DNA of 64,000 nt, taken from the NCBI RefSeq assembly GCF_041435095.1, contig NZ_CP108025.1, positions 5,270,001 to 5,334,000 on the forward strand, read 5' to 3'. A program made the position numbers and the translations under genes. The stretch comes from Kitasatospora sp. NBC_00315. GTDB lineage: Bacteria; Actinomycetota; Actinomycetes; Streptomycetales; Streptomycetaceae. This document shows positions 17,112-25,490 of the stretch, one piece after another; the first letter of the stretch is position 1; each line of letters starts with the position of its first letter. The notes below the pieces were generated by a model. That model was not told where the DNA came from. It searched no databases and worked only from the letters and a program-made list of their open reading frames with translations.

Positions 17112-17813
17112 GTGCCCATTCCCGCCGACTGGCCGACCACCGAGGCCGAGGCGCTCGCCGAACAGCAGCGCCTGCGCGCCCTGGTGGAGCCCCGTGGTCC
17201 CGGGCCGGGCGACGGCGCACTGGTCGCGGGCGTCGACGTCGCCTACGACGACGAAGGGGATCTCGTGGTGGCGGCGGCCGTCCTGCTCGACCACGGGACC
17301 CTGGAGGTCGTGGAGGAGGCCACGGCCACCGGCCGGATCGCCTTCCCCTATGTCCCCGGTCTGCTCGCCTTCCGCGAACTCCCGGCCGTCCTGGACGCTT
17401 TGGCCGCTCTCACCCGCACTCCCGACCTCGTGGTCTGCGACGGCTACGGCCTCGCCCACCCCCGGCGGCTCGGCCTCGCCAGCCACCTCGGCGTCCTCAC
17501 CGGGCTGCGCACGTACGGCGTGGCCAAGACCCCGTTCACCTTCACCCACGACGCCCCCGGCCCCGAACGAGGCGCCCGGACACCACTGGTGGACACGGAG
17601 ACCGCCGAGGAGGTGGGACTCGCCGTCCGGACCAGGAGGGGCGTCAAGCCGGTCTTCGTCTCGGTCGGCCACCGCATCGGCCTGGACGAGGCCGTCGACA
17701 GCACGCTCGCCCTCGCCCGCACCTACCGCCAGCCGGAGACCACCCGTCGCGCGGACTCGCTCTGCCGGCGCGCCCTCGCCGAGCTCCAGCGCTCGCGCGG
17801 TTCCGGCGGGTGA
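17112..17813 (+). CDS. nfi: Endonuclease V (deoxyinosine 3'-endonuclease)
   Basis: Repair nuclease of 233 residues that nicks DNA near deaminated adenine (hypoxanthine). The metal-binding Asp is in VAGVDVAYDD near residue 42. The core has FPYVPGLLAFRELP and the signature CDGYGLAHPRRLGLASHLGV, and the C-terminal part VFVSVGHRIGLDEAV is typical of the family. GTG at 17112 gives the family-standard start, but the GGGGGAG before it is only two bases away. An in-frame start further upstream would read through the tandem repeats and is less likely. Confidence 0.88.
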   Translation: MPIPADWPTTEAEALAEQQRLRALVEPRGPGPGDGALVAGVDVAYDDEGDLVVAAAVLLDHGTLEVVEEATATGRIAFPYVPGLLAFRELPAVLDALAALTRTPDLVVCDGYGLAHPRRLGLASHLGVLTGLRTYGVAKTPFTFTHDAPGPERGARTPLVDTETAEEVGLAVRTRRGVKPVFVSVGHRIGLDEAVDSTLALARTYRQPETTRRADSLCRRALAELQRSRGSGG

Positions 17814-18017
17814 CGCGGGGAATGACAGAAGGGGGCCGGACGCGCAGGTCAGCGGGTCAACCGGCGAGGTAGGACCGAGGGGCCGTTCTGCCTGTCGTGG
17901 CCATGTGTTAGACATAAGGGTTAGGGCTTGAACGTCACCCTGGACGGGACCGTCCAACGGGCGGGATTCTGCCGGGACATACGGGATGTACGGGATGTAC
18001 GGGGGAGGTACGAGGGC

Positions 18018-18515
18018 GTGAGCACGGGGACAGGTTCGAGCGGAGGCTCCGGGAGCGGGTACCGCGTAGAGGTCGACAACCTGCGGGCCTTCGCCGGTCA
18101 GGTACGCAGGCTGCTCCAGGAGTTCCAGGAGTACGCCGACGGTACGCGGACGCACGGGCAGAGCGGCATCGGGGCGACCGCCTTCGGGACCTTTCCCGAG
18201 GCGACGGCACTGCACAAGCAGTACGAGGTCATGCGGGACGGTCTGCGCACCGTCATGAACCAGCTGCAGGACGCGGTCGACGACGCCCACCGCAAGGCCG
18301 AACTGACGGCGGCCAACTACGAGGAGCGCGAGCACAGCACCTCGCAGAAGCTGAAGCTCGACTCCGACGGCTGGTCCGTCGCCAACCCGTCGGCCGCGAG
18401 CACGGCGGCGGTCAGCCAGGCCAACACCCGAGCGGCCGCCATCCCGGTGCGCGACGCCCGGCCCGGACCACCGGCCGCCGGACACTCCAACCCGCCCACG
18501 CAACCGGGGTGGTGA
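18018..18515 (+). CDS. WXG100/ESX-like small helical protein
   Basis: Product of 165 residues. A predicted helical region (VDNLRAFAGQVRRLLQEFQE ... LQDAVDDAHRKAELTAANYEERE) resembles the helical hairpin of type VII secretion substrates or their partners, although a canonical WXG is not evident. The C-terminal 45 residues are Ala/Pro-rich. GGAGG at 18004-18008 sits nine bases before GTG 18018. The following gene, 70 bases downstream, encodes a WXG100-domain protein, and a mycosin comes next, so this is probably one member of a secreted or partner pair. Confidence 0.72.
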   Translation: MSTGTGSSGGSGSGYRVEVDNLRAFAGQVRRLLQEFQEYADGTRTHGQSGIGATAFGTFPEATALHKQYEVMRDGLRTVMNQLQDAVDDAHRKAELTAANYEEREHSTSQKLKLDSDGWSVANPSAASTAAVSQANTRAAAIPVRDARPGPPAAGHSNPPTQPGW

Positions 18516-18585
18516 GCATGGACGTCCTGATGACTGAGTCACACCTTCGGGTTGATCGTGCGAGCGGGACGGGAGGCGCCCGGTC

Positions 18586-19947
18586 ATGAGCTACACCAAC
18601 TTCAACACCTACAGCCACGGGACGCTCCGGGACATGGCCCAGGCCATGAACTCGGGCGAGGTGATGGCCGCCAGCGACCCCTGGCGCCGGGCCGCCGACA
18701 CGTTGAAGGCGATCCACGCATCGCTCGCCTCGGCCTCCGGCGAGGCCGCCGCCGACTGGGAGGGCTCGACGAGCGACGCCTTCTACTCGAAGATGACGTC
18801 CCTCGCCAACAACATCAACAACACCGCCTCCTACGCGCAGGACGCCGCCGAGACGCTGAAGCACATGGCCACGGCGATCGACGAGGCGAAGCGGTCCATG
18901 CCGGAGGAGCCCGGCCTCTGGGACCAGGTCACCGACGCGGTCGGCGACACCGCCTCGGCGGCCGTCGGCGGCAACGACGAGGACACCAGGACGGCGGTCA
19001 AGGACGAGAAGAAGGCCCAGGCCGTCGCGGTCATGCAGACACTGGCGATGAAGTACCGGGTCGCCACCCCGGTGCTGAAGCCGCCGGTGGGGGGCAGGGA
19101 CTCCGGCCACGACATCGACCCGCCGGCCGACCCGACGGGTGTGGCCGCGATCGGTGCTCTGATCACCGGAGCGGGTCTCGGCGGAGTCGGCTCCGCCGGC
19201 AGCTCGACCGGTGGCGGTTCCAGCCGGGCGACGTCGACGTCCCCCCGAACCAGCGGCAGCGTCTCGTCGTCCACCGCGACGCCTCGTCACTCGTCCGGTT
19301 CGCCGGCACCCACGGATTCCGCGATCAAGGGTGGCACGGCGCAGCAGGTGCCCAAGGCGACCGGCCCGATCAACTACGGTCCGGGGACAGGTCTGGACGG
19401 TGGGGTACGGGCGCCGTCCTCCACGGGGCCGGCCGGCCACGCCGTTGTCGGCACAAGCGGTGTCAGCGGTTCCGGTAACGGCACGCAGGGCACGGTCGGC
19501 TTCGGCGGCGGGGTCGGCCCCGGTGGCGTCGGAGTCAGGACCGGCCTGGGGCCGGGGACCGGTCAGGGCGGCTTCGGCGGGGGTTCCGCCCGGGGCGGCA
19601 GCGTCTTCGGCGCCGGCGGTACCGGTGAGGGCGGGGTGGGCGGCGCAGGGCGCGGAGGCACCGCCGGTCGAAGCGGCGCCGGTTCGGCCCGGCAGGCCGG
19701 CGGTGTCGTCGGCGAGAGCACGGGCCGTGGCGGCGGCAAGGCCTTCACCGAAGGCGGATCCGGTCTGGGGGCTCGAGGCCGTGCCCAGGCCGACCAGGGC
19801 AAGGCCGCGCAGGGCCACGGCATGCCGCACGGTGAGGGAAAGCGCAAGAAGGACAAGGAGAAGGCCGGCAGGCGTCCGGACTACCTCGTCGAGGACGAGG
19901 AGACCTGGGTGTCGGGCGGGCCGAGTAATCCGAACGTGGTGGAATGA
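18586..19947 (+). CDS. WXG100-domain type VII secretion substrate, Gly-rich
   Basis: Product of 453 residues. Residues about 25-105 form a WXG100-type hairpin with WEG at the turn (AAADWEGSTSDAFYSKM). A central Gly/Ser-rich region of about 250 residues follows and a charged C-terminus ends RPDYLVEDEETWVSGGP. The segment YLVED fits the general type VII export signal YxxxD/E, though here at the end of a long protein. No signal peptide is present. It lies between the WXG100-like gene and the mycosin gene, supporting export by a type VII system; the ATPase and channel genes (eccC, eccD, eccB) are not in this window. Confidence 0.8.
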   Translation: MSYTNFNTYSHGTLRDMAQAMNSGEVMAASDPWRRAADTLKAIHASLASASGEAAADWEGSTSDAFYSKMTSLANNINNTASYAQDAAETLKHMATAIDEAKRSMPEEPGLWDQVTDAVGDTASAAVGGNDEDTRTAVKDEKKAQAVAVMQTLAMKYRVATPVLKPPVGGRDSGHDIDPPADPTGVAAIGALITGAGLGGVGSAGSSTGGGSSRATSTSPRTSGSVSSSTATPRHSSGSPAPTDSAIKGGTAQQVPKATGPINYGPGTGLDGGVRAPSSTGPAGHAVVGTSGVSGSGNGTQGTVGFGGGVGPGGVGVRTGLGPGTGQGGFGGGSARGGSVFGAGGTGEGGVGGAGRGGTAGRSGAGSARQAGGVVGESTGRGGGKAFTEGGSGLGARGRAQADQGKAAQGHGMPHGEGKRKKDKEKAGRRPDYLVEDEETWVSGGPSNPNVVE

Positions 19948-19985
19948 TTTCTCGTCCATCCATCGGGTGGACGATCCGACCTGAT

Positions 19986-20021
19986 CGGTCGTCCCGCAGA
20001 ACTCGTTCTGCGGGACGACCG
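19986..20021. terminator. Perfect 17-bp hairpin upstream of the mycosin gene
   Basis: The arms CGGTCGTCCCGCAGAAC (19986-20002) and GTTCTGCGGGACGACCG (20005-20021) are perfect complements around a two-base TC centre. It follows the WXG100 gene by 38 bases and ends 24 bases before the mycosin start. It could terminate the upstream transcript or attenuate read-through into the mycosin gene. Confidence 0.8.
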
Positions 20022-20045
20022 CTTCGCTGAGTGGGGTGACCAGGC

Positions 20046-21488
20046 TTGACGACCAGCCGACCGGTACGCGGCGTGGCCGCGCTCGCCGTGGGGACCCTGC
20101 TGTGGGGTGTGAGCGCGGGACCCGCGACGGCCGACAGCGTTCGCGACGGTCAGTGGGCGCTGACCAAATATGACGCGGAGAACAAGGTCTGGCCGGTCAG
20201 CCAGGGCGAAGGTGTCGTCGTGGCCGTCATCGACTCCGGCGTCCTGGCCGGTCACCAGGACCTCACCGGTCAGGTCCTCGCCGGTGTCGATCTGACGGGG
20301 GAGCAGAGCGACGGCCGCCTCGACAAGGTCGGTCACGGCACCGGCATGGCCAGCCTGATCGCCGGCCACGGTCACGGGGACAAGGCCGGCGTGATGGGAC
20401 TGGCGCCGAAGGCGAAGATCCTCCCGGTGCGCATCACCCTGGGTGAGGACGGCGAGTACGTCACCGGTGCCGACGACGAACTGACGAAGGCCGTCCGCTT
20501 CGCCGTTGATCACGGCGCCAAGGTGATCAACATGTCGATCGGCGTCGGCCTGAACGCGGACGCCCGCGCGGCATTGGACTACGCGATCAGCAAGGACGTC
20601 GTGCTGGTCGCCAGCACGGGCAACCTCGGCAACCACGGGACTCCAGTCGAGTATCCCGCGGCACTTCCCGGCGTGATCGCGGTGGGTGCGGTGGACCAGG
20701 ACGGCAAGGTCTGGGAGAAGTCGAACTACGGCCCCGAGACGACCGTCGTGGCCCCCGGCGTCGGGGTCTACTCGGCGAGCGCCACATCCGTGACGACGTA
20801 CCGCACGGCGGACGGCACCTCCGACGCCACCGCCTACGTCTCCGCCATCGCCGCCCTCGTCCGGGCGAAGTACCCGGCGCTCTCCGCCGGGCAGGTCATC
20901 AACCGGATCATCAAGAGCGCCGTCGCTCCGCCGGACGGAAGCGCGGTGCCGAACGACCACTACGGCTACGGGATCGCGTCGCCGTCCAAGGCACTGGCGG
21001 CCAATCCCGAGGTGGACAACGGGCCGAAGGACAACCCGCTGCTGAAGCGGGTCGAGTCGCAGGGGGCTCCCGAGTCGCCCGCGCCCGCTCCCTCCGGTGA
21101 CGGGAAGCAGCCGGGCACCAACGTGGCGGGGGACGGGGCCGGCACCACGGACAAGGGCGGCGTGCCCCTCTACGCCTACCTCCTCGGCGGCGCGCTGCTG
21201 GTGCTGGTCGTCGTCGGCGCGCTGCTGCTGATCGTCCGCCGCCGGCGCAACGGCGGCGACGGGCCGCCACCGCCGCCCGGTGGCGGCCCGGGCGGCGGCT
21301 ACGTGCCACCGCCGGCGTCGCCGCAGTTCGGCGGGCAACCGCCGTACGGACAGGCGTCGCAACCGCCGTACGGACAAGCTCCGCAGTCGTCGTACGGGCC
21401 GCCCCAGCAGCAGTACGGTCACCCGCAGTCCCAGCCGGGGCAGCCGTCCGGGCCACCGGCGCCGCCGGCGGGCAATCCGTATCGCTGA
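20046..21488 (+). CDS. mycP: Type VII secretion-associated serine protease (mycosin)
   Basis: Subtilisin-like (S8) membrane protease of 480 residues. A signal peptide (about 1-30, ending ATADS) leads into a catalytic domain with Asp (VVAVIDSGVLAGHQDL), His (VGHGTGMASLIAG) and Ser (DGTSDATAYVSAIAALVRA). One C-terminal membrane helix (about 383-410) is followed by an unusually long Pro/Gln/Tyr-rich cytoplasmic tail with repeated PPYGQ units. Mycosins stabilise and process type VII secretion complexes. The start is TTG at 20046, kept because it supplies the basic N-region of the signal peptide; the ribosome binding site is weak. Confidence 0.88.
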   Translation: MTTSRPVRGVAALAVGTLLWGVSAGPATADSVRDGQWALTKYDAENKVWPVSQGEGVVVAVIDSGVLAGHQDLTGQVLAGVDLTGEQSDGRLDKVGHGTGMASLIAGHGHGDKAGVMGLAPKAKILPVRITLGEDGEYVTGADDELTKAVRFAVDHGAKVINMSIGVGLNADARAALDYAISKDVVLVASTGNLGNHGTPVEYPAALPGVIAVGAVDQDGKVWEKSNYGPETTVVAPGVGVYSASATSVTTYRTADGTSDATAYVSAIAALVRAKYPALSAGQVINRIIKSAVAPPDGSAVPNDHYGYGIASPSKALAANPEVDNGPKDNPLLKRVESQGAPESPAPAPSGDGKQPGTNVAGDGAGTTDKGGVPLYAYLLGGALLVLVVVGALLLIVRRRRNGGDGPPPPPGGGPGGGYVPPPASPQFGGQPPYGQASQPPYGQAPQSSYGPPQQQYGHPQSQPGQPSGPPAPPAGNPYR

Positions 21489-21526
21489 CGCGCCCACGGA
21501 CAGGTGTATTGCCGCGCGCTTCGCGG

Positions 21527-21570
21527 GCCCTTCCGGTAGTCCTGGTCATCTGATCGGCTACCGGAAGGGC
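21527..21570 (+). promoter_or_regulatory. 13-bp stem overlapping the ribosome binding site of a small secreted protein
   Basis: GCCCTTCCGGTAG (21527-21539) pairs perfectly with CTACCGGAAGGGC (21558-21570) around an 18-base loop. The right arm contains GGAAGGG, the only Shine-Dalgarno-like sequence for the ATG at 21577. It may be the terminator of the mycosin gene, a translation-blocking hairpin, or both. Confidence 0.65.
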
Positions 21571-21576
21571 TTCGTC

Positions 21577-21795
21577 ATGTTCAGGCGGTACAGCTTTCGT
21601 CTCTCCGTCCTCGTCCCACTGGCGGCGGTGGGGGCGGTGATGCTCGGCGCCCCGGCGTACGCATCGGAGGGGACCGGGCCGAAGACGCCGCAGGAGGCGG
21701 CGATCTGCGCGAGCGTGCTCGCCTGGGCGATCCCCACCAGCCCGGCGCCGACCTCGGTGGACGCGGTCTGCACGGTTCACGGGAACGGCGGCTGA
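21577..21795 (+). CDS. Small secreted protein, function unknown
   Basis: Product of 72 residues. A clear signal peptide (basic FRRYSFR, hydrophobic LSVLVPLAAVGAVML, cleavage after GAPAYA) leaves a mature peptide of about 44 residues with two cysteines that could form a disulfide (AAICASVLAW and AVCTVHGNGG). It is shorter than chaplins and lacks their hydrophobic repeat. The ribosome binding site lies in the arm of a hairpin. It follows the mycosin gene but, having a signal peptide, is probably exported by Sec. Confidence 0.65.
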   Translation: MFRRYSFRLSVLVPLAAVGAVMLGAPAYASEGTGPKTPQEAAICASVLAWAIPTSPAPTSVDAVCTVHGNGG

Positions 21796-21897
21796 CAGCA
21801 CGTCCGCCCCACCGTGTCCGTGCCGGCCGCCGCCCACTCCGAGGCGGCCCGGACGCCGGGGGCGGGCTCCGGCCGGGCGTCTCACTATCCTTCCCGC

Positions 21898-22329
21898 ATG
21901 GACTGTTACAGCTGCGGCCGGGAGGCCGATCCGGCCGGCCTCCCGCCGCGCGAGCGGATCGCCATGGACGAGCACTGGCGGGTGGCGCACGCCGTGCGGA
22001 CTGCCCTTCCCGGGTGGCTGGTGCTGATGCCCCGGCGCCATGTCCTGAGTGTCGCGGCCCTGACGGACGCCGAGGCCGCCTCGCTCGGATCCTGGCAGGT
22101 GCGGTTGTCGAGGGCGCTCCGGGCGGTGACCGGGTGCGAGAAGACCTACGTCGCGCAGTTCGCCGAGCAGGCCGGCTTCGAGCACGTCCACTTCCACGTC
22201 GTGCCTCGCGCGGTCGGCCATCCGGAGGAGCTGCGCGGGCCGCGCGTCTTCGGACTGCTCAACGCGGCGGATCCGGTCGGCGACCGGCGGATGGACGAAC
22301 TGGCCCTGGAGATCGGCGCCTTGCTCTGA
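21898..22329 (+). CDS. HIT-family nucleotide hydrolase
   Basis: Cytoplasmic protein of 143 residues. The histidine triad HVHFHVVPR near residue 100 is the catalytic motif of HIT proteins, which hydrolyse or transfer nucleotide phosphates (for example Ap4A or AMP conjugates). The N-terminus MDCYSCG carries two Cys that, with later residues, may bind zinc as in some HIT proteins. ATG at 21898 is chosen because the upstream extension is low complexity. It is convergent with the cellulase gene across a shared hairpin. Confidence 0.87.
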   Translation: MDCYSCGREADPAGLPPRERIAMDEHWRVAHAVRTALPGWLVLMPRRHVLSVAALTDAEAASLGSWQVRLSRALRAVTGCEKTYVAQFAEQAGFEHVHFHVVPRAVGHPEELRGPRVFGLLNAADPVGDRRMDELALEIGALL

Positions 22330-22335
22330 ACGGCG

Positions 22336-22371
22336 ATCGGCCGCCGACCGGACCTCCGGTCGGCGGCCGAT
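22336..22371. terminator. Bidirectional 17-bp terminator hairpin
   Basis: ATCGGCCGCCGACCGGA and its exact complement flank a two-base loop between the stop codons of the convergent HIT and cellulase genes. The position and symmetry fit a terminator serving both strands. Confidence 0.88.
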
Positions 22372-22383
22372 ACGTTCGCCGGG

Positions 22384-23886
22384 TCAGGCGGTCGTGCAGG
22401 TGGCGCCGTTCAGCGTGAAGGCGGTGGGCAGCGGGTTGGCGGAGGCGAAGGTGCCCTGGAAGCCGAAGGCGGTGGAGGAGCCGGCGGCCAGGCCGCCGTT
22501 GTAGCCGAGGTCGGAGGCGGTGACGGTCGCCCCGGACTGGGTGACCTTGGCGTTCCAGGCGCTGGTGACCTTCTGGTCGCCGCCGTACGTCCAGCTCAGC
22601 GTCCAGCTGCTGATCGGGGCGGAGCCGGTGTTCTTGACCGTGACGTCGGCGGTGAAGCCGTTGCTCCAGGAGTTGGCGCGGTAGGCGATCGAGCAGGCCG
22701 CGGTGCCGGTGGGGGGCTGCGTGGTGGGCGGCTGCGTGGTCGGGCTCGGGCTCGGGGAGCCGGGCGCCGGGCTGGTGGCCGGCGGGGTGCTCGGGGTGCT
22801 GCTGGGCGTGGCGGTCGGCGGCGCGGTCGGGTCCTGGGCGTTCGCCGCGAGCTGGTAGGCGACGTCGGCGGAGAAGGTGCCGGCGGCGGCCGCGCAGCCG
22901 TCGGCCTCGCCCGGCGGCTTCACCCAGAGGAAGGCGTCGATCGCGGCGTCGCCGGTGGCGGCGGTCGGGTAGGTGCCGATCGCGCGGCCGGACGGGTCGC
23001 ACCAGGCGCCGCCACCCGCCGGGCCGTTGCCGTTGCGGCTGGTGTCGATGACGGCGTGCAGGTTACCGGGGTTGCCCAGGGCGGACAGCACCGACTTGCT
23101 GTAGCCGACCTCGCCTCCCGTGGTGTTGAAGTTGGAGACGTTGGTGAAGAAGCCGCTCGCGTTGTTCAGGATCCCTGCGTTGCGCAGGCGGTTGGCCTGC
23201 TCCGAGGCGGTGTTCCAGGTGGAGTGGCCGCCGTCGAGGTAGACCTTGGCGTTCGGCGCCGCACTGCGGATGGTGGCGCCGGCCCGCGAGAGCGAGGCGA
23301 AGCGGTCGCTCTGCTGCTGGGCGGTGAGGCAGGTGGTGAGCGAGATCGAGTCGGGTTCGAGGATGACGACCGACTGCCCGGCGCCGAGACCGGCGGCGAA
23401 CCTGGCCACCCAGGCGTCGTACGAGGCCAGGTCGGGGGCGCCGCCCGCCGAGGCGCCGCCGCAGTCGCGGTTGGGGATCTCGTACACCACCAGGACCGGT
23501 ACCTGGCCGACACCCGCGGCCGCCGAGGTGATCGTCCGGACGTCAGAAGTAATCGTGTCGGGGCGGTAGTTGGCGAACCAGATGCCCTGCGGCTGGCTGG
23601 CGATCCGCTTGGAGATCACCGAGGCGCGCGAGTCGCCCGGGTTCGCGGCCACCCACTTGGCGACCTGGGAGGCCGGGTCCTTGTAGAACTGCGTGCCGGC
23701 GGCCAGGCTGCCCTGGACGGCGGCGTCGGCTCCGGTCTGTGTGGCCAGCAGCAGTGCGCCGGTCGCCGCCGCGGCGGCCAGGGTCAGCACGGCGTTGCGG
23801 CCGCGCCGGGAGGGGGCCGTCGGGGCCTGGCGGACAGGGGCGCCGGCTGACGGAACGGCGCGGCGCAGGGGCTCGGGGGTGCTCAC
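22384..23886 (-). CDS. Secreted GH6 cellulase with C-terminal CBM2
   Basis: Secreted enzyme of 500 residues that should cleave cellulose. After a basic, Pro-rich N-terminus a hydrophobic signal segment (VLTLAAAAATGALLLATQTG) ends near ADAA, about residue 57. The GH6 catalytic domain (about 60-345) shows VPVLVVYEIPNRDCGG, ILEPDSISL with the catalytic Asp, and FLWVKPPGEADG. A Pro/Thr/Ser linker and a family-2 binding module (about 400-500, two Cys) follow. GTG at 23886 with GGAGAA upstream is used rather than a much longer frame. Two CebR-like palindromes lie 60 and 170 bases upstream, implying control by cellobiose. Confidence 0.92.
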   Translation of the reverse strand: MSTPEPLRRAVPSAGAPVRQAPTAPSRRGRNAVLTLAAAAATGALLLATQTGADAAVQGSLAAGTQFYKDPASQVAKWVAANPGDSRASVISKRIASQPQGIWFANYRPDTITSDVRTITSAAAGVGQVPVLVVYEIPNRDCGGASAGGAPDLASYDAWVARFAAGLGAGQSVVILEPDSISLTTCLTAQQQSDRFASLSRAGATIRSAAPNAKVYLDGGHSTWNTASEQANRLRNAGILNNASGFFTNVSNFNTTGGEVGYSKSVLSALGNPGNLHAVIDTSRNGNGPAGGGAWCDPSGRAIGTYPTAATGDAAIDAFLWVKPPGEADGCAAAAGTFSADVAYQLAANAQDPTAPPTATPSSTPSTPPATSPAPGSPSPSPTTQPPTTQPPTGTAACSIAYRANSWSNGFTADVTVKNTGSAPISSWTLSWTYGGDQKVTSAWNAKVTQSGATVTASDLGYNGGLAAGSSTAFGFQGTFASANPLPTAFTLNGATCTTA

Positions 23887-23946
23887 AGGTGTTCTCCGGG
23901 TGCTCTCGGGTGGGAGAGAGGAACAGGACGGCCCCGGAAGCTGATG

Positions 23947-23960
23947 TGGGAGCGCTCCCG
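23947..23960 (-). promoter_or_regulatory. CebR-like operator, proximal
   Basis: TGGGAGCGCTCCCG differs by one end base from the 14-base palindrome TGGGAGCGCTCCCA recognised by CebR, the cellobiose-responsive LacI-family repressor of streptomycetes. It is centred about 67 bases upstream of the cellulase start codon, where a repressor would block transcription. Confidence 0.88.
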
Positions 23961-24054
23961 CGACCGGCCTGAGCGTAACGAAGTGGGCGCTCGTGCGTAA
24001 TCCCCTGTGCGGGAAGAAGTTTCGAAGATGTTCGACGCTTGCTCGCCCTCCGCG

Positions 24055-24068
24055 TGGGAGCGCTCCCG
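24055..24068 (-). promoter_or_regulatory. CebR-like operator, distal
   Basis: A second TGGGAGCGCTCCCG, identical to the proximal site and 108 bases further upstream of the cellulase gene. Paired sites could allow cooperative or looping repression. It could also affect the DinB-family gene on the other strand, which starts 260 bases away. Confidence 0.85.
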
Positions 24069-24327
24069 CGAGTACTCTCCCGGCTGCTCCCGCAGTCGCC
24101 CCCGGGGCCGCCGCGACCGCGCGCCGTGACGGAGGGGGCTGCCGCTCTCGCGGACCGGGGAGGGACGCCGCCGCCCCGGGGCACGGGCAGGGCGGGCGAC
24201 GGACGGGCGACGTACGGGAGACGTACGGGAGAGGTTGTGCGCGGGGGCGCCGGGCTGGCAGCATCTCGGCGTTCGGTGGCGGGATGGCCGCTGGTGAGGG
24301 CCCGCTGGAGCCCGTCATCCTGGACGC

Positions 24328-24909
24328 ATGATCACACCCGAGAACGCCGACACCGCCCCCGACGACGCCATCACCCCGGACGGCAAGGACTGGACCTGGG
24401 TCCTGGAGCGTGCCTGCCCCGACTGCGGGCTCGACACCCCCTCGGTGGCCCGTGAGGACGTGGCCGGCCTGGTGCGCGCCAACGCGGCGTCCTGGTCGGC
24501 CCTCCTCGCCGACGAGGACGCCGTGCTGCGCCGCCGCCCGCGCCCCGACGTGTGGTCGGCCCTGGAGTACGCCTGCCACGTGCGCGACGTCTACCGGCTC
24601 TTCGACGTCCGGCTGAACCTGATGCTCGATCAGGACGCCCCGCTCTTCCCGAACTGGGATCAGGACGAGACCGCCGTCGCCGAGCGCTACGGCGAGCAGG
24701 ACCCGAAGATCGTGGCCGCCGATCTGGCCGAGGCGGCCGGGATCCTCGCGGCCGGTTTCGACGGGGTCGCCGGGGAGCAGTGGCAGCGCACCGGCACCCG
24801 CGGTGACGGCGCCCGGTTCACGGTCGAGTCCTTCGCCCGCTACCTGATCCACGACCCGCTGCACCACCTCTACGACGTGACGGGCGAGCCCGCCGGACCG
24901 CTCGCCTGA
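24328..24909 (+). CDS. DinB-superfamily protein
   Basis: Cytoplasmic protein of 193 residues with a four-helix DinB-like fold. Candidate metal ligands are His in EYACHVRDVYRLF and the His cluster HDPLHHLYDV near the C-terminus. A CPDCG near residue 30 could bind a further metal or take part in thiol chemistry. Many DinB proteins of this group use mycothiol or bacillithiol in transferase reactions, but no substrate can be named. The gene is divergent from the cellulase. Confidence 0.75.
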   Translation: MITPENADTAPDDAITPDGKDWTWVLERACPDCGLDTPSVAREDVAGLVRANAASWSALLADEDAVLRRRPRPDVWSALEYACHVRDVYRLFDVRLNLMLDQDAPLFPNWDQDETAVAERYGEQDPKIVAADLAEAAGILAAGFDGVAGEQWQRTGTRGDGARFTVESFARYLIHDPLHHLYDVTGEPAGPLA

Positions 24910-24958
24910 CGCGACCGCGCGGCGCCGTCGGCCGGCCGGAAGGCCGGGCCGCGCCCGC

Positions 24959-25408
24959 TCACCAGTCGGCGGGCTCCTGGAGCATCGCGCGCCGAAGCCG
25001 GCCGGCCACGTTCGCGGTGTCCGAGCCCATCACGTCGGCGATCTCCGGGGCGGCCAGCCCGACCACGTAGTGCAGGATCGCCAGATCCTCGTCCGCCGGG
25101 CCGGACTCCCGGGGCCGGGGTGCGCCCGGGTCGTCCCGCAGCCGCTCCGCGACCGTGCTGCGCAGGATCAGCCACGCCTCCGCCGCCGGGTTGGGGCTGA
25201 TCAGCAGTTCCCGCCACTGCACGGCGACCTCGCAGAACGCCTCCTGGACGCTGGCCGCGGCCTCGTCGGCGTCCGGCAGCCAGACCCGGGCGTAGCTGAG
25301 GTAGCGCGGCCGGTGCAGCTCGCAGAACGCCGCGTACTCCACGGGCACGGCGGGAGGGCTTCCGGGCTCGGGGGAGGGCCCGGAGAAGCGAGTGTGACGA
25401 GTGGTCAT
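24959..25408 (-). CDS. Sigma-70-like (ECF-type) small protein
   Basis: Product of 149 residues. Residues about 25-70 (YAAFCELHRPRYLSYARVWL ... VQEAFCEVAVQWREL) resemble sigma region 2 and the end (LAILHYVVGLAAPEIADVMG followed by SDTANVAGRLRRA) resembles region 4 helix-turn-helix. It is short and degenerate compared with normal ECF factors (about 170-200 residues), so it may be an atypical sigma factor or a regulator derived from one. No anti-sigma gene is adjacent. ATG at 25408 is used. Confidence 0.7.
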   Translation of the reverse strand: MTTRHTRFSGPSPEPGSPPAVPVEYAAFCELHRPRYLSYARVWLPDADEAAASVQEAFCEVAVQWRELLISPNPAAEAWLILRSTVAERLRDDPGAPRPRESGPADEDLAILHYVVGLAAPEIADVMGSDTANVAGRLRRAMLQEPADW

Positions 25409-25490
25409 CTCTGCCTTTCGGCAAGGGAGATGTGCGGCCAGGGGGATCTTCCGCGCTCACTCTACGGGAATCGGCCGGTGCTCAGGGTGA

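Noticed and set aside
23887..24867. Long upstream extension of the GH6 cellulase frame
   Set aside because: It would read through both CebR operators and place the signal peptide in the middle of the protein; GTG 23886 has a good ribosome binding site.
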